The notes under the pieces were generated by a model. The model ran no database searches. It was not told the origin of the DNA and worked only from the letters and a program-made list of their open reading frames with translations. A stretch of 41,161 nt of DNA from the NCBI GenBank assembly GCA_030378035.1, contig JAUCGI010000028.1, positions 1 to 41,161 on the forward strand, in the 5' to 3' direction. The DNA is from Desulfobacterales bacterium HSG2. GTDB taxonomy: Bacteria > Desulfobacterota > Desulfobacteria > Desulfobacterales > 4be13. Below are positions 8,725 through 17,417 of the stretch, one piece after another. How positions within the stretch are numbered: the first letter of the stretch is position 1; each line of letters starts with the position of its first letter. The position numbers and the translations under genes were made by a program.

Positions 8725-9056
8725 CGGTTGACGGTTTGCGGTTGACGGTTGACGGTTTGCGGTTGACGGTTGACGGTTTGCGGTTGACGGTTGACGGTTT
8801 GCGGTTTGCGGTTGACGGTTGACGGTTGACGGTTGACGGTTTGCGGTTGACGGTTTGCGGTTGACGGTTGGCGGTTTGCGGTTGACGGTTGACTGTTGAT
8901 GACTGTTAAGCTGATCATGGGCAACCGCAAACCGTAAACCGTAAACCGTAAACCGTAAACCGCAAACCGTAAACCGAAAACCGAAAACCGCAAACCGAAA
9001 ACCGTCAACCGTAAACTGTCAACCGTAAACTGTCAACCGCAAACCGCAAACCGAAC
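8712..9056. repeat. heptamer array with inverted halves (GGTTGAC/GGTTTGC and CCGTAAA/CCGCAAA)
   Basis: About 180 bases of GGTTGAC and GGTTTGC units change near 8895-8925 into complementary AAACCGT/AAACCGC units up to 9056. The array overlaps the stop codon of the SPFH gene and ends three bases before the next start codon, so nothing else occupies this gap. Confidence 0.92.
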
Positions 9057-9058
9057 AA

Positions 9059-10300
9059 ATGACAAATTTCTTAGTTGAACTTCAATGCCCCCAATGCGGT
9101 GCACCGGCTATTCTGGAAGAGACGGACCGTATGTTCAGGTGTGAGTACTGCCGGGTGAGGTCCTATCTGATGCGGAAGGACTACTTCCGCTATATGTTGC
9201 CTGATGCTGCGCCGGAAAATAAGGAACTTCTGTTTTTTCCGTACTGGCGTTTCAGGGGTATGCTCTTCTCCTGCCTTCCCGATAAAACAGAGCATCGATT
9301 TGCAGATGTCAGTTGCCAGGCTGTCGGTTCCGAGCATTTCCCGGATTCTGTGGGCTTGCGCAGCCAGGCTCTGAAACTGCGATTCGTATCCCCGGAAACA
9401 GAAGGCCGCTTTTTGCAACCGGTTCTGTCGATCAGAGAAGCGATGCATATTTTCGGGCGTCGCTTCAATGTATGCTTGCAGTCGCCTGTTTTGCATCAGT
9501 CCTTTATCGGTGAGACGCTCAGTCTTATTTACGCTCCTTTTTATATGGCTGACAGTTCTCCAACTGGCAGCCGACAACTATTTGATGCCGTGTTGAACGA
9601 ACCGATTTCTTCGTCATCACCGGATAATTCTGATATTTCTCTTTTCCGGGTCGGACCGCCGGACTGGCGGATCCGACTCATCCCCACCCTGTGTCCGAAC
9701 TGCGGATGGGATATGGACGGCGAACGGGATGCCGTGGCACTCACCTGCAAGAACTGCGATTCAGTGTGGGAGTCAGGCGGAGACAGGTTCAGAAAAGTGG
9801 TATTCGCACATATACCGAAAACAGGAGACAATGTTGTCTTTCTCCCTTTCTGGAAGATCAGAGCGGATGTTTCGGAAATAGAACTTGATTCATACACGGA
9901 TATGGTCAGGATTGCCAATCTGCCCAAGGTTATTAAAAAAGATGCCAAATTCCATTTCTGGGCACCCGCTTTCAAGCTTCGGCCCCGGATTTTCTTAAAC
10001 CTTTCACGCAATATAACCCTGTTTCAACCCCGGCAGGAACTGGCTGAGGGACTGCCGAATGTCAGGCTCTGGCCTGTAACCTTGCCGGTCACCGAGGCGT
10101 TTGAAATTCTGAAAATAACCCTGGCCAGTTTTCTGAAACCCCGAAAACTCCTTTTAACCCTGTTCCGGGATATAAAGATAACGCCAAAAGAATCTCTTCT
10201 GGTATATGTCCCGTTTACTCAGGAACACCATGAATTTGTCCAACCTGAGTTTCAGCAGGCTGTGCATAAAAATGTACTGGCTATGTCTAAAAATTTGTAG
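9059..10300 (+). CDS. zinc-ribbon protein of unknown function, SPFH partner candidate
   Basis: A 413-residue soluble protein with an N-terminal zinc ribbon (C10, C13, C28, C31) and a second in the middle (C212, C215, C230, C233). Between and after these lie beta-rich segments with repeated FFPYWRFR / FLPFWKIR-type motifs, which suggests two related halves. No catalytic motif stands out and I do not recognise a named family. ATG 9059 sits directly at the end of a heptamer array with no Shine-Dalgarno, so the start could be internal or initiation may be coupled to the gene upstream. The zinc ribbons and position point to a shared function with the SPFH protein. Confidence 0.75.
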   Translation: MTNFLVELQCPQCGAPAILEETDRMFRCEYCRVRSYLMRKDYFRYMLPDAAPENKELLFFPYWRFRGMLFSCLPDKTEHRFADVSCQAVGSEHFPDSVGLRSQALKLRFVSPETEGRFLQPVLSIREAMHIFGRRFNVCLQSPVLHQSFIGETLSLIYAPFYMADSSPTGSRQLFDAVLNEPISSSSPDNSDISLFRVGPPDWRIRLIPTLCPNCGWDMDGERDAVALTCKNCDSVWESGGDRFRKVVFAHIPKTGDNVVFLPFWKIRADVSEIELDSYTDMVRIANLPKVIKKDAKFHFWAPAFKLRPRIFLNLSRNITLFQPRQELAEGLPNVRLWPVTLPVTEAFEILKITLASFLKPRKLLLTLFRDIKITPKESLLVYVPFTQEHHEFVQPEFQQAVHKNVLAMSKNL

Positions 10301-10331
10301 GGTGGGTGAAGCGAAGCGAAACCCACCATGT
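10299..10331. repeat. small palindromic repeat (GGTGGGT ... ACCCACC)
   Basis: GGTGGGT and ACCCACC arms enclose GAAGCGAAGCGAA. It begins at the stop codon of the zinc-ribbon gene and could act as a transcript end or an mRNA-stabilising hairpin. From here to 11819 I see repeats but no supportable gene. Confidence 0.7.
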
Positions 10332-10573
10332 CCACCATTATATGACACATATCGGCAGGCGCGGAAAAACCTTCCCCAGTTTTCTCGCCGGACGTGCAAA
10401 GGCTTTCATATCGCAGTCCTGTTTGCTGTGATCGGATCATTCAGCATATTTTTCACGGTTTCAGCGGTCTGAATTTTCTGATTATAACACCTTTTGGGGA
10501 ACTTCATTTTCAGAGGCTCCAACCAGCATCCTTCATTTTGCCTGAAAGTAGTTTGCACTTTTCAGATGACAAA

Positions 10574-10670
10574 AAGTTCGTAGTTCCGCCTTCAGGCGGT
10601 GCCGCACAAAAAGTTCGTAGTTCCGCCTTCAGGCGGTGCCACACCGCCTGAACGCCTGAACTACGAACTT
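10574..10670. repeat. palindromic repeat (AGTTCGTAGTTCCGCC family)
   Basis: Two direct copies of AGTTCGTAGTTCCGCCTTC are followed by the inverted end (GAACTACGAACTT). Related copies are at 11665-11712 and 15607-15688. It has a REP-like structure and is non-coding. Confidence 0.8.
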
Positions 10671-10729
10671 GAAAGTGTGAACCCGGGCAAAAAATGATAA
10701 AAATCGGCAGGATTTTTATCATCCCTGAT

Positions 10730-10856
10730 CTGAGTACAGGACAAAAAGTGGATTCCGGGTCGGAAATGCCGGAAATCCTGCCGATTTCCGGCATTTCCGC
10801 CCGGAATGACAGTGTGCCGGTTTTCAGGCATCCGAAGATTTTTGTCCTGTACACAG
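10730..10856 (-). mobile_element. MITE-like family A, copy 3, with 9-bp target duplication
   Basis: The ends are CTGAGTACAGGAC and GTCCTGTACACAG. It is flanked by perfect 9-bp direct repeats ATCCCTGAT (10721-10729 and 10857-10865). Its orientation is opposite to copies 1, 2 and 5. Confidence 0.9.
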
Positions 10857-10875
10857 ATCCCTGATAAGTAGCTGG

Positions 10876-11093
10876 CCATAAGTTTTTCGGCATTTTATAT
10901 CCCACACAAAGGCTCAAAGGCACAAAGAGAGGCACAAAGGTGAGCGCAAAGAAAACTTATGGCCGGTACTTGGGAATAGGCATTGGGCATTTGGAATTAA
11001 GTACACGGCATAAATTTTCTATACTCACCTTTGCGCCTTTTCTTTGTGCCTCTGTGCCTTTGTGTGGGATATAAAATCCCGGAAAGCTTATGG
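10876..11093. repeat. large foldback repeat, family D, copy 1
   Basis: The ends are CCATAAG and CTTATGG. Inside lie long arms built on TTTATATCCCACACAAAGG and its complement, with internal CAAAGGCACAAAG units. Copy 2 follows 45 bases later. No coding potential and no clear target duplication. Confidence 0.8.
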
Positions 11094-11137
11094 ACAGGTT
11101 TTTGACCCGGGAATCCACCTCGCGTTATAATCAGGAA

Positions 11138-11331
11138 TTTATATCCCACACAAAGGCTCAAAGGCACAAAGAGAGGCACAAAGGTGAGCGCAAAAAAACG
11201 CCGGTACTTAGGAATAGGCACTGGGCATTGGGAATTATGTATACGGCATAAATTTTCCATACTCACCTTTGCGCCTTTTCTTTGTGCCTCTGTGCCTTTG
11301 TGTGGGATATAAAATCCCGCAAAGCTTATGG
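11138..11331. repeat. large foldback repeat, family D, copy 2
   Basis: Nearly identical to copy 1 through both arms and the centre, in the same orientation, but lacking the left CCATAAG end. The right end (AAAGCTTATGG) is kept. Confidence 0.8.
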
Positions 11332-11548
11332 CCAGGTAATTAAAAGACGTCAGATTTTTGACCCCGGAATTAAAAACTGCCGAAAATTTAAAAACTTCGG
11401 AAGTCCTGCCAGCATTCTGCCCGTTGCCTGATGCTACGAGGTTTCTGAAATCTGACGGCGGGAATGCTTTGGTCACGGACGCGCTTGCTGATGGGAAATA
11501 TCAGATTTATACACCATGATTACAGCAAGTTAAATAATATCTGAAAAA

Positions 11549-11601
11549 AAATGTCAGAATACTGTTTTTTCTATTGACTTTTTGTTCTGTTTGTGAAAAT
11601 A
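11549..11601 (+). promoter_or_regulatory. second copy of the Cache-gene upstream sequence
   Basis: It matches 5064-5117 almost base for base, including the TTGACT box, but no Cache-like gene follows. The next gene is the exchanger 220 bases downstream. It may be a relic of a lost third sensor locus or a promoter reused by the exchanger. Confidence 0.4.
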
Positions 11602-11664
11602 GATGGGTCAACTAGCTGGTCAGATGATATCCGTTTTCATCATTGCCAGTTCTGACGGATGACG

Positions 11665-11712
11665 GAAGTTCGTAGTTCCGCCTTTAGGCGGCCTGCTCCA
11701 ACCACGAACTTC
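11665..11712. repeat. partial copy of the AGTTCGTAGTTCCGCC repeat
   Basis: It carries AGTTCGTAGTTCCGCC at the left and ACCACGAACTT at the right, with a shortened centre compared with 10574-10670. Confidence 0.65.
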
Positions 11713-11804
<92 letters not shown>

Positions 11805-11819
11805 AATTTTGGAGGTACT

Positions 11820-12875
11820 ATGGTAACAATCGTCAGTCTGTCGGTAATCATTGTGGCGATCTACATCCTCTCTGTGATCACCGACGAATTTTTTGTCACC
11901 AGCCTGGATCAGATATCCCGGGCATGGAAAATCCCCCCTGACGTTGCCGGCGCGTCGCTTATGGCAATGGGATCATCCGCACCGGAATTGTCCATCGCCG
12001 TCCTTGCCCTGTTCAAAGAGGGCGGAACCCATAGCGACGTGGGTATCGGCACCATTGTGGGATCAGCGGTATTCAACATCCTGGTAATCACAGGCATCTC
12101 CGCGATTATCAGAGACGCGAGGGTGACGCTCCCCGCGGTGGCGCGGGATACGGTATTCTATCTGATCAGCATCGGTTTTCTGCTGTATGCGTTCTGGGAC
12201 GGCGAGATCACCCTTGTCGAGTCTTTCTTCTTCATCGTACTGTATGCCGGATATATCGCGTTCCTCTTTCTTGTACCCGTGGGGGGCGAATTGGAAACAT
12301 CCCCTGCCGAAGAGAAGGAGGAGAAGGAGATCACGGAACAGAAGAGCCGGTTTCAGGGAATCCACAATCTCATCGAAAAGGGCATCGGCTTTCTGGCTGG
12401 TGACGCGGAGACATCTTACGGGCGGGCATTTGTCGTCTCCATTGCCCTTATCGCCGGCCTGAGCTGGATACTGGTTGACAGCGCGATCATCTTTGCCGAT
12501 TCCCTCGGGATTCCGCCGGTCATCGTTGCCCTGACCATTTTGGCCGGCGGCACATCCGCCCCGGATCTGATCGCGTCCATCGTTGTGGCGAAACAGGGAA
12601 AAGGGAGCATGGCAGTGGCCAACGCCATCGGATCGAACATCTTCGACATCCTGGTCTGCCTAGGCCTGCCCTGGATGATCGCCCTGCTCTTTCTTGACCA
12701 GCCCGTCATTCATGTCGGAACCCAGGACCTGCTGACGTCAATCCTCATTTTGGTCAGCACGGTGATCATCCTGTTCATCTTCCTCTTCACCGACCGCCTG
12801 CTCACCAAAAAGGAAGGGTGGTGTCTGTTGGGAATTTATGTTGCTTATGTGTTGTGGACATTGAGCGGAGGATAA
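11820..12875 (+). CDS. sodium/calcium exchanger family membrane protein
   Basis: ATG 11820 has a strong GGAGG five bases upstream. The 351-residue protein shows the inverted two-fold design of the CaCA cation antiporters. The first alpha repeat is at about residues 44-65 (GASLMAMGSSAPELSIA, acidic E56), and the second at about 240-275 (AGGTSAPDLIAS, then AIGSNIFDILV). Ten or so hydrophobic segments surround them. A charged cytoplasmic loop (EEKEEKEITEQK, about residues 161-175) separates the halves. By family knowledge it exchanges Na+ (or H+) for Ca2+ across the inner membrane; ion choice cannot be read from the sequence. It stands alone between repeat-filled gaps. Confidence 0.92.
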   Translation: MVTIVSLSVIIVAIYILSVITDEFFVTSLDQISRAWKIPPDVAGASLMAMGSSAPELSIAVLALFKEGGTHSDVGIGTIVGSAVFNILVITGISAIIRDARVTLPAVARDTVFYLISIGFLLYAFWDGEITLVESFFFIVLYAGYIAFLFLVPVGGELETSPAEEKEEKEITEQKSRFQGIHNLIEKGIGFLAGDAETSYGRAFVVSIALIAGLSWILVDSAIIFADSLGIPPVIVALTILAGGTSAPDLIASIVVAKQGKGSMAVANAIGSNIFDILVCLGLPWMIALLFLDQPVIHVGTQDLLTSILILVSTVIILFIFLFTDRLLTKKEGWCLLGIYVAYVLWTLSGG

Positions 12876-12922
12876 TCCCTGCCCCCGGGTGTAATTCACC
12901 GCTGTCGGATGAACTGATTTTC

Positions 12923-13057
12923 CTGAGTACAGGACAAAAAATGGATTCCGGGTCGGAAGTGCCCTTCGACAGGCTCAGGGAACGATTCCCGGCACTTCCA
13001 TCCGGAATGACGGATGCCCGTTTTTCAGGCATCCGGAGTTCTTTATCCTGTACATAG
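12923..13057 (-). mobile_element. MITE-like family A, copy 4, with 9-bp target duplication
   Basis: The ends are CTGAGTACAGGAC and ATCCTGTACATAG. It is flanked by perfect repeats CTGATTTTC (12914-12922 and 13058-13066). Its centre carries CCTTCGACAGGCTCAGGGAA, also found in copy 6. The surrounding 12876-13477 has no gene apart from this and copy 5. Confidence 0.9.
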
Positions 13058-13330
13058 CTGATTTTCAACAAGCTGAGATTACAAATATCAGCGGGTTGCA
13101 GTCCTGTTAAAATTTTTACCGACAGTCTTGAATTACACCCCTGCCCTGCCCGGCGCTCGTGCCGGGCACGGGCATCTCATCGGGAATCCGGTTAGATGCA
13201 GGCATTATTTGGTTTTACAGAATTGTCCAGACACTCGCATGAAAGTGTCAAATCTCAGCAAGTTCGTTTTTTATCGATTTTTAACAAACATGCTTAACTT
13301 GTTGATGATATCGTTTTTTATGCAACTGTC

Positions 13331-13458
13331 CTGTGCACAGGACAAAAAAACTCCGGATGCCTGAGAAACGGGCATCTGTCATTCCGGGCGGAAGTGCCGG
13401 GAATCGGCAGGATTCCTGTCACTTCCGAGCCGGAATTCGTTTTTTGTCCTGTACTCAG
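13331..13458 (+). mobile_element. MITE-like family A, copy 5, with 9-bp target duplication
   Basis: The ends are CTGTGCACAGGAC and GTCCTGTACTCAG. The flanks GCAACTGTC (13322-13330) and GCAATTGTC (13459-13467) differ at one base. It lies just upstream of the hybrid-kinase remnant. Confidence 0.85.
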
Positions 13459-13477
13459 GCAATTGTCTTGACTTTTA

Positions 13478-14266
13478 TTCCGAAGATCGGACGGACCGTC
13501 TGTTCAGAGCCTTTTCCCAGACAGCCTCTTCCACAACCAGAAGATACGGCGGCAATCTCAAAAAAGCTTGCGGAACTGATGGGCGGGAAGATCGGCGTTG
13601 AAAGTCAGGAGGGCAAAGGGTCTTCTGGTTTACTGCGTGTTTTGAAAATCTGCCCGAAGGTTATGAGGTGTCTGTCGCCGCGAACGCCCCGAAAAAATCA
13701 GGGGACCTCTTTCCGAGGAATTTAAGCAGAACATCCGCCTTCTCCTTGTGGAAGACAATGTTTTCAACCAGAAGATGGCTTCGGCTGTCCTGGGGAAACT
13801 CGGCTTTTCCGCAGATATCGCTTCCAACGGCAAGGAGGCCGTCGCATTGGCCCGAGTGAGTCATTATGACCTCATCCTGATGGATATTCGGATGCCGGAA
13901 ATGGATGGTATCGAAGCCACCCGGGCCATCCGTGATCCTGATTCCGGGGTTCTCATTCCTGATGTTCCGATTGTGGCAATGACCGCAAATGCGATGGTGG
14001 GAGACTGGGAAGAATGCATCAGTGCCGGAATGAATGATTATATCTCAAAGCCGATCAGACCGCAGGAAATTCTCTCTGCCATTGAGAGAAATTTGGAACC
14101 GGAAACCGAAAACCGGAAACACCGAGGCATGCAGACTGAGTGTGACTGCCTATGAAATGGAAACCGCCGGAAAAGAAGGCGAGTTGGACAAAGTGCGTTC
14201 ACTCATGGATAAACTGGAACAGGAGTTTGAAAGCTTTCAATCGGTGGCTAAACTGCAAGTTGGATA
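13478..14266 (+). pseudogene. decayed hybrid histidine kinase (HATPase end - receiver - HPt end)
   Basis: Pieces of one gene remain in changing frames. First is the end of a HATPase domain: DRLFRAFSQ and SSTTRRYGG, then AISKKLAELMGGKIGVESQ in a different frame with the expected TGLGL between them deleted. Next, WFTACFENLPEGYE is in a third frame. From about 13710 a complete receiver domain follows: LLLVEDN, phospho-acceptor aspartate in LMDIRMPEMDG, MTAN, SKPIRP. The receiver frame stops at 14155. The last part (14137-14266, other frame) looks like the C-terminal helix of an HPt domain (LEQEFESF). At least four indels make it non-functional as a whole. It resembles BarA-type kinases. A short receiver protein starting near 13748 could still be made, but I see no ribosome-binding site for it. 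Confidence 0.75.
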
Positions 14267-14319
14267 ACCTCTTCTTATGAAGATTGACTATCGCCTGAAT
14301 GAAGGGAGATACAGAAAAA

Positions 14320-15615
14320 ATGAAAGATTCCGATTTTTTGAAAGCGCTTGACAGCGCTGGCAATTTTCAGCTCCGCCGGGCCGCGGAGCGACTGCGTGAG
14401 GGGCTGTTTGATCCGATCGGGGTTCAACTGCTCACAGCCGGTGAAACGCATCTGAACCGGGTATTTGACCGGGGGGTTAGGGAACTGAACAAACACAAGG
14501 CGGCGCATCTTTGCATCTGCGGGGCTTACGGACAGGGCAAATCACACAGCCTCACCTATCTCCGCAATCGGGCGCTCGGGAAGGGCTTTGTCACAAGCCA
14601 GATCAATCTTGATCCCAGGGAGATTCCTTTTCATAATTTTCAGCAGGTCTATCGCGCGCTGGTTACCAACATCCAATTCCCGGATATGGAAACCTCCCTT
14701 GCCGACTCCTGGAAAATCTGGGCCGATCAGTTCAAATCCCTGTCTGCAACGGACAACGGACAACGAACAACGGACAACGAACTGACAACCGACAACGAAC
14801 AACATGCAGCCCGCCTACTTGAGATTCTGCCTGATGAAATTCCCCATTTCTTCAGGACCGTTCTGACAGCCCTTGCCCTGGAGACGGTTTCTCTTTCCAG
14901 ATATGAAAGGCATCTGAAAAAACATGCCGCGTTCCGTCCCCATGAATTTCCTTATCTTTTGGGCCGCGCGCTGGTCGGTGAAGCGATCCCGGTCTATCGG
15001 CTGAAACCCGCGTTCAGATACCGGGAAGTTTTCTTTTATAAAGACGCTTCCCTGCTCTGCCGGGGATGGCAGTCTTATCTCGGGATGATTTTCGGCCTGA
15101 GCCGTCTTTTTCAGGAAATGGGTTTCAAGGGATGGGTGCTATTGTTCGATGAGGGGGAAGCCATTACCCAGACCCCTGTCAATTCCCGCAGCAAAAGCTA
15201 TCAGATATTGCAGCAAATATTTGCCCCTGAAACACCTGTTCCGGGTTTTTATCCTGTTTTTGCTTTTACCGATGACTTTTTTATGCAGGTGCGGGAGGAG
15301 GATTATGATCGGATCAGACTTTGGAGAGGGGAGGAGTCTCTCTATTTTGATCAGAATTATGAGCAGGCGTGGCGGAATCTGGTTGTTCACCGGTTGCAGG
15401 ATCTCTCCTCAAAGGAATGGATAAACCTCTCCACCAGACTAATGCTCCTGCACGCCAGGGCTTACAGATGGGAGCCGCCCAAACGGGCATATCAGCAGAT
15501 GACCCGGCGTCGATTGTCAGAGACCAAGGGGCAGGAAGCGCGGCTTAAAATAAAAGCGCTGGTGGATCAGTTGGATTTGGTGCATCAGGATGAGGTTTTG
15601 GGCAACAGTTCGTAG
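14320..15615 (+). CDS. BrxD-like (DUF2791-type) P-loop ATPase
   Basis: ATG 14320 lies about nine bases after AAGGGAG and gives 431 residues; ATG 14299 is in frame but leaves no such site. The N-terminus (FDPIGVQLLTAGE) leads to a Walker A GAYGQGKSH at 68-76 and NLDPREIPFHN. Walker B is LLFDE with D277 and E278. This order fits the BrxC/BrxD ATP-binding family known from BREX phage-defence loci. No other BREX gene (pglX, pglZ, brxC, brxL) is near, so it is an orphan or works with other island genes. Residues about 143-162 (ATDNGQRTTDNELTTDNEQ) come from an in-frame heptamer array. The stop codon lies within the repeat at 15607. Confidence 0.75.
   Translation: MKDSDFLKALDSAGNFQLRRAAERLREGLFDPIGVQLLTAGETHLNRVFDRGVRELNKHKAAHLCICGAYGQGKSHSLTYLRNRALGKGFVTSQINLDPREIPFHNFQQVYRALVTNIQFPDMETSLADSWKIWADQFKSLSATDNGQRTTDNELTTDNEQHAARLLEILPDEIPHFFRTVLTALALETVSLSRYERHLKKHAAFRPHEFPYLLGRALVGEAIPVYRLKPAFRYREVFFYKDASLLCRGWQSYLGMIFGLSRLFQEMGFKGWVLLFDEGEAITQTPVNSRSKSYQILQQIFAPETPVPGFYPVFAFTDDFFMQVREEDYDRIRLWRGEESLYFDQNYEQAWRNLVVHRLQDLSSKEWINLSTRLMLLHARAYRWEPPKRAYQQMTRRRLSETKGQEARLKIKALVDQLDLVHQDEVLGNSS
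14746..14806 (+). repeat. heptamer array inside the BrxD-like gene (ACAACGG/ACAACGA)
   Basis: About eight units of ACAACGG, ACAACGA and close variants lie within the reading frame without breaking it. The array encodes a hydrophilic Thr/Asp/Asn/Gln loop between Walker A and Walker B. Confidence 0.9.
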
Positions 15616-15688
15616 TTCAGTTCGTAGTTCAGTTCGTAGTTCCGCCTTTAGGCGGTGCTGCACCGCCTAAAGGCGGAACTACGAACTT
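15607..15688. repeat. palindromic repeat with tandem AGTTCGTAGTTC units
   Basis: Three AGTTCGTAGTTC units are followed by CCGCCTTTAGGCGG and the inverted end GAACTACGAACTT. The TAG at 15613-15615 ends the BrxD-like protein. Confidence 0.85.
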
Positions 15689-15864
15689 TTCGACACAAAG
15701 CTTATAAATGCATAAAGAAGGTTCTATGCAAGCGGCGGATCGACAAAGAAGTGCTAAAATGAAATTTTGGCACAGATGGATCACTGGGAAAATTGCCTAA
15801 AACGAATGAAAAGGAAACTGATTATGAAAAGATCAAAGTTGACATGGAAATGAGGTGTATTTGA

Positions 15865-15969
15865 ATGATGATTTACTCTCTGGTCCGGAATGACAAAAAT
15901 CTTGAGCACATTGCCTCGCATAATGTGAATCCTGATGAAGTAGAAGATGTTTGTATGTCTGATCCTTAA
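15865..15969 (+). pseudogene. truncated BrnT-like toxin remnant
   Basis: From ATG 15865 the 34-residue frame contains VRNDKNLEHIASHNVNPDEV, which resembles the N-terminal third of BrnT-family ribonuclease toxins (KN..HIA.H.V.P.EV). It stops at TAA 15967 and the rest of the toxin is missing. Upstream, 15790-15862 holds a short frame (LPKTNEKETDYEKIKVDM) that looks like an antitoxin N-terminus. Both seem to be debris of one toxin-antitoxin pair. Confidence 0.5.
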
Positions 15970-16270
15970 TTTTAAAGACACATTCAAAAGGGAAGAGTCC
16001 TGTCTGCCATGTTCTGGGCCAGAGACTGATCTGAATATCCGGTTGTCATCATTATTACCCTCGGAGATTTTTGGAGCCCTTGAAATTGACATTTCGGCTG
16101 AGGGAGCGGATTTGTTGTGCATGACCGAGGATATCAGTGAGGTCATAGCCTCCGATGATGTGCTTATGCAAAGTCTGAATGAGGCGAGACAGGGGATGCG
16201 GGAGGGGACTCCCGGTTTGTCTTACGAAGATGTTTTCGGGGAGATTTCTTATCTTCGAAATACAACTTAA
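15947..16270 (+). CDS. small antitoxin-like open frame, probably composite
   Basis: The frame (107 codons) overlaps the BrnT-like remnant and has no convincing ribosome-binding site. The recognisable part starts near ATG 16121: MTEDISEVIASDDVLMQSL, then a Gly/Pro stretch and LSYEDVFGE. This is like the acidic C-terminal tails of RelB/Phd-type antitoxins that bind a toxin. The same segment is repeated at 17964-18116. No toxin partner is visible beside it. Confidence 0.3.
   Translation: MFVCLILNFKDTFKREESCLPCSGPETDLNIRLSSLLPSEIFGALEIDISAEGADLLCMTEDISEVIASDDVLMQSLNEARQGMREGTPGLSYEDVFGEISYLRNTT
16091..16243 (+). repeat. 153-bp direct repeat, left copy, flanking the Septu-like pair
   Basis: Identical to 17964-18116 except for about six bases (about 96 %), same orientation, and codes for the antitoxin-like tail. 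With the right copy it brackets the ATPase/HNH genes exactly. Confidence 0.9.
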
Positions 16271-16300
16271 ACAAATACAATGAAAAAATGAGGTGACACC

Positions 16301-17356
16301 ATGAAAATAAGAAAATTACACATCAAAAATTGTAGAATATTTCAAAATGTTGATCTGGACCTTACGGATAAGGATAAAACACAGAATTTCATTGTGATTG
16401 CCGGAATAAACGGGAGCGGAAAGACCACGTTACTGAAAGATGTTATTTACCACACCTTTCAAAATGTGGCCATGACAGCCAATTCTCTTTATCACAGCGA
16501 CGATATCTTCGACGATGTTCTTATGGAAGTCGAATATGAGGGAAAAGAGGCTGTCAGGATTTTTCAGATAGACATGCACACGTTAAAGTCAGATTTTTCG
16601 GAGGAGAGCATAAGGTTTCTGCTTCCGAAATTTAAAAATGTGATCTTTTATGAAGCCGGGATTGCGGATAACAAAACTGCCAAAGAGACATTTGTGCGGT
16701 TTGTTGACAGCCTGATTTATGAAAAGGGCAGGAGAAGCAACGAGGCATATTCAGTCATACAGGATATTTTACATTCGGTTTTTCAGGATTTTGACCTGCA
16801 AATCGAATTCAGGGGACTTGACAGAGACAGAGAGGTTCTGTTCAGGAACAGCCTGGCGGAGAAAATAAAAATAGAAGACTTGTCAGGCGGGGAACAGGAG
16901 CTGATAACAAAGGCTTTCTCATTATATCTTGCTGATATCAGGGACAGTATCATTTTAACTGATGAGCCGGAAAGTTCGCTGCATCCGAACTGGCAGAACC
17001 GGATTGCCCGGATCTATCAGAATTTTGCCGACAAAAACAATAACCAAGTGATACTTGCGACGCATTCTCCCCACATTGTCTCCTCTGTTCCCAAAGAGCA
17101 GATTCGGGTATTGGCAAAGGAGGGAAACACGGTGAGAGTGATAAGGGATTTTACCGGTTCTTATGGTTGGAGAGCGGATAAGGTGCTGCTTGAAATTTTC
17201 AGAACAGAAGGACTGCGAACGCCGTCAGTGGAAGAAAAACTGAATCATTTGCATAAGATGGTTTTTGCAGATCAGTACGAAACTGATGAATTCAGACAGT
17301 TGCAAAGTGAGCTGGAAGTTGCCAAGAGAACATCTGAAAATGAAATAAATAAATAA
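16301..17356 (+). CDS. ptuA: Septu-like AAA/ABC-type ATPase (PtuA-like)
   Basis: ATG 16301 follows GAGGTGAC. The 351-residue protein has a Walker A (GINGSGKTT, residues 35-43), an ABC signature LSGGEQ at about 194, a Walker B with LTDEPESSLHP at about 221, and an H-loop ATHSPH at about 254. This is the compact SMC/OLD-like ATPase fold of anti-phage ATPases. The next gene encodes an HNH nuclease with the SHVDHFRKQSLFP motif, the pairing that defines Septu (PtuA + PtuB). By family knowledge the ATPase senses or gates and the nuclease cuts during infection. The 3' end overlaps the ancestral start of the HNH gene. Assignment to Septu rests on the pair and the motifs. Confidence 0.8.
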   Translation: MKIRKLHIKNCRIFQNVDLDLTDKDKTQNFIVIAGINGSGKTTLLKDVIYHTFQNVAMTANSLYHSDDIFDDVLMEVEYEGKEAVRIFQIDMHTLKSDFSEESIRFLLPKFKNVIFYEAGIADNKTAKETFVRFVDSLIYEKGRRSNEAYSVIQDILHSVFQDFDLQIEFRGLDRDREVLFRNSLAEKIKIEDLSGGEQELITKAFSLYLADIRDSIILTDEPESSLHPNWQNRIARIYQNFADKNNNQVILATHSPHIVSSVPKEQIRVLAKEGNTVRVIRDFTGSYGWRADKVLLEIFRTEGLRTPSVEEKLNHLHKMVFADQYETDEFRQLQSELEVAKRTSENEINK

Positions 17357-17417
17357 AAACGAGCCGGATTTTTACAAAGAATTTGCGGAGCAGAACAAAC
17401 CCCGGTCATGGGGAGAT

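Noticed and set aside
10510..11476. Minus-strand open frames of 141 and 159 codons
   Set aside because: They run through MITE and foldback repeats and translate palindromes; no start signals.
13333..13725. 130-codon open frame covering the HATPase remnant
   Set aside because: It begins inside a family A element and holds only a piece of the kinase; treated as part of the pseudogene.
14320..15615. Complete BREX system
   Set aside because: Only the BrxD-like ATPase is present; no methyltransferase, PglZ, BrxC or BrxL gene is visible.
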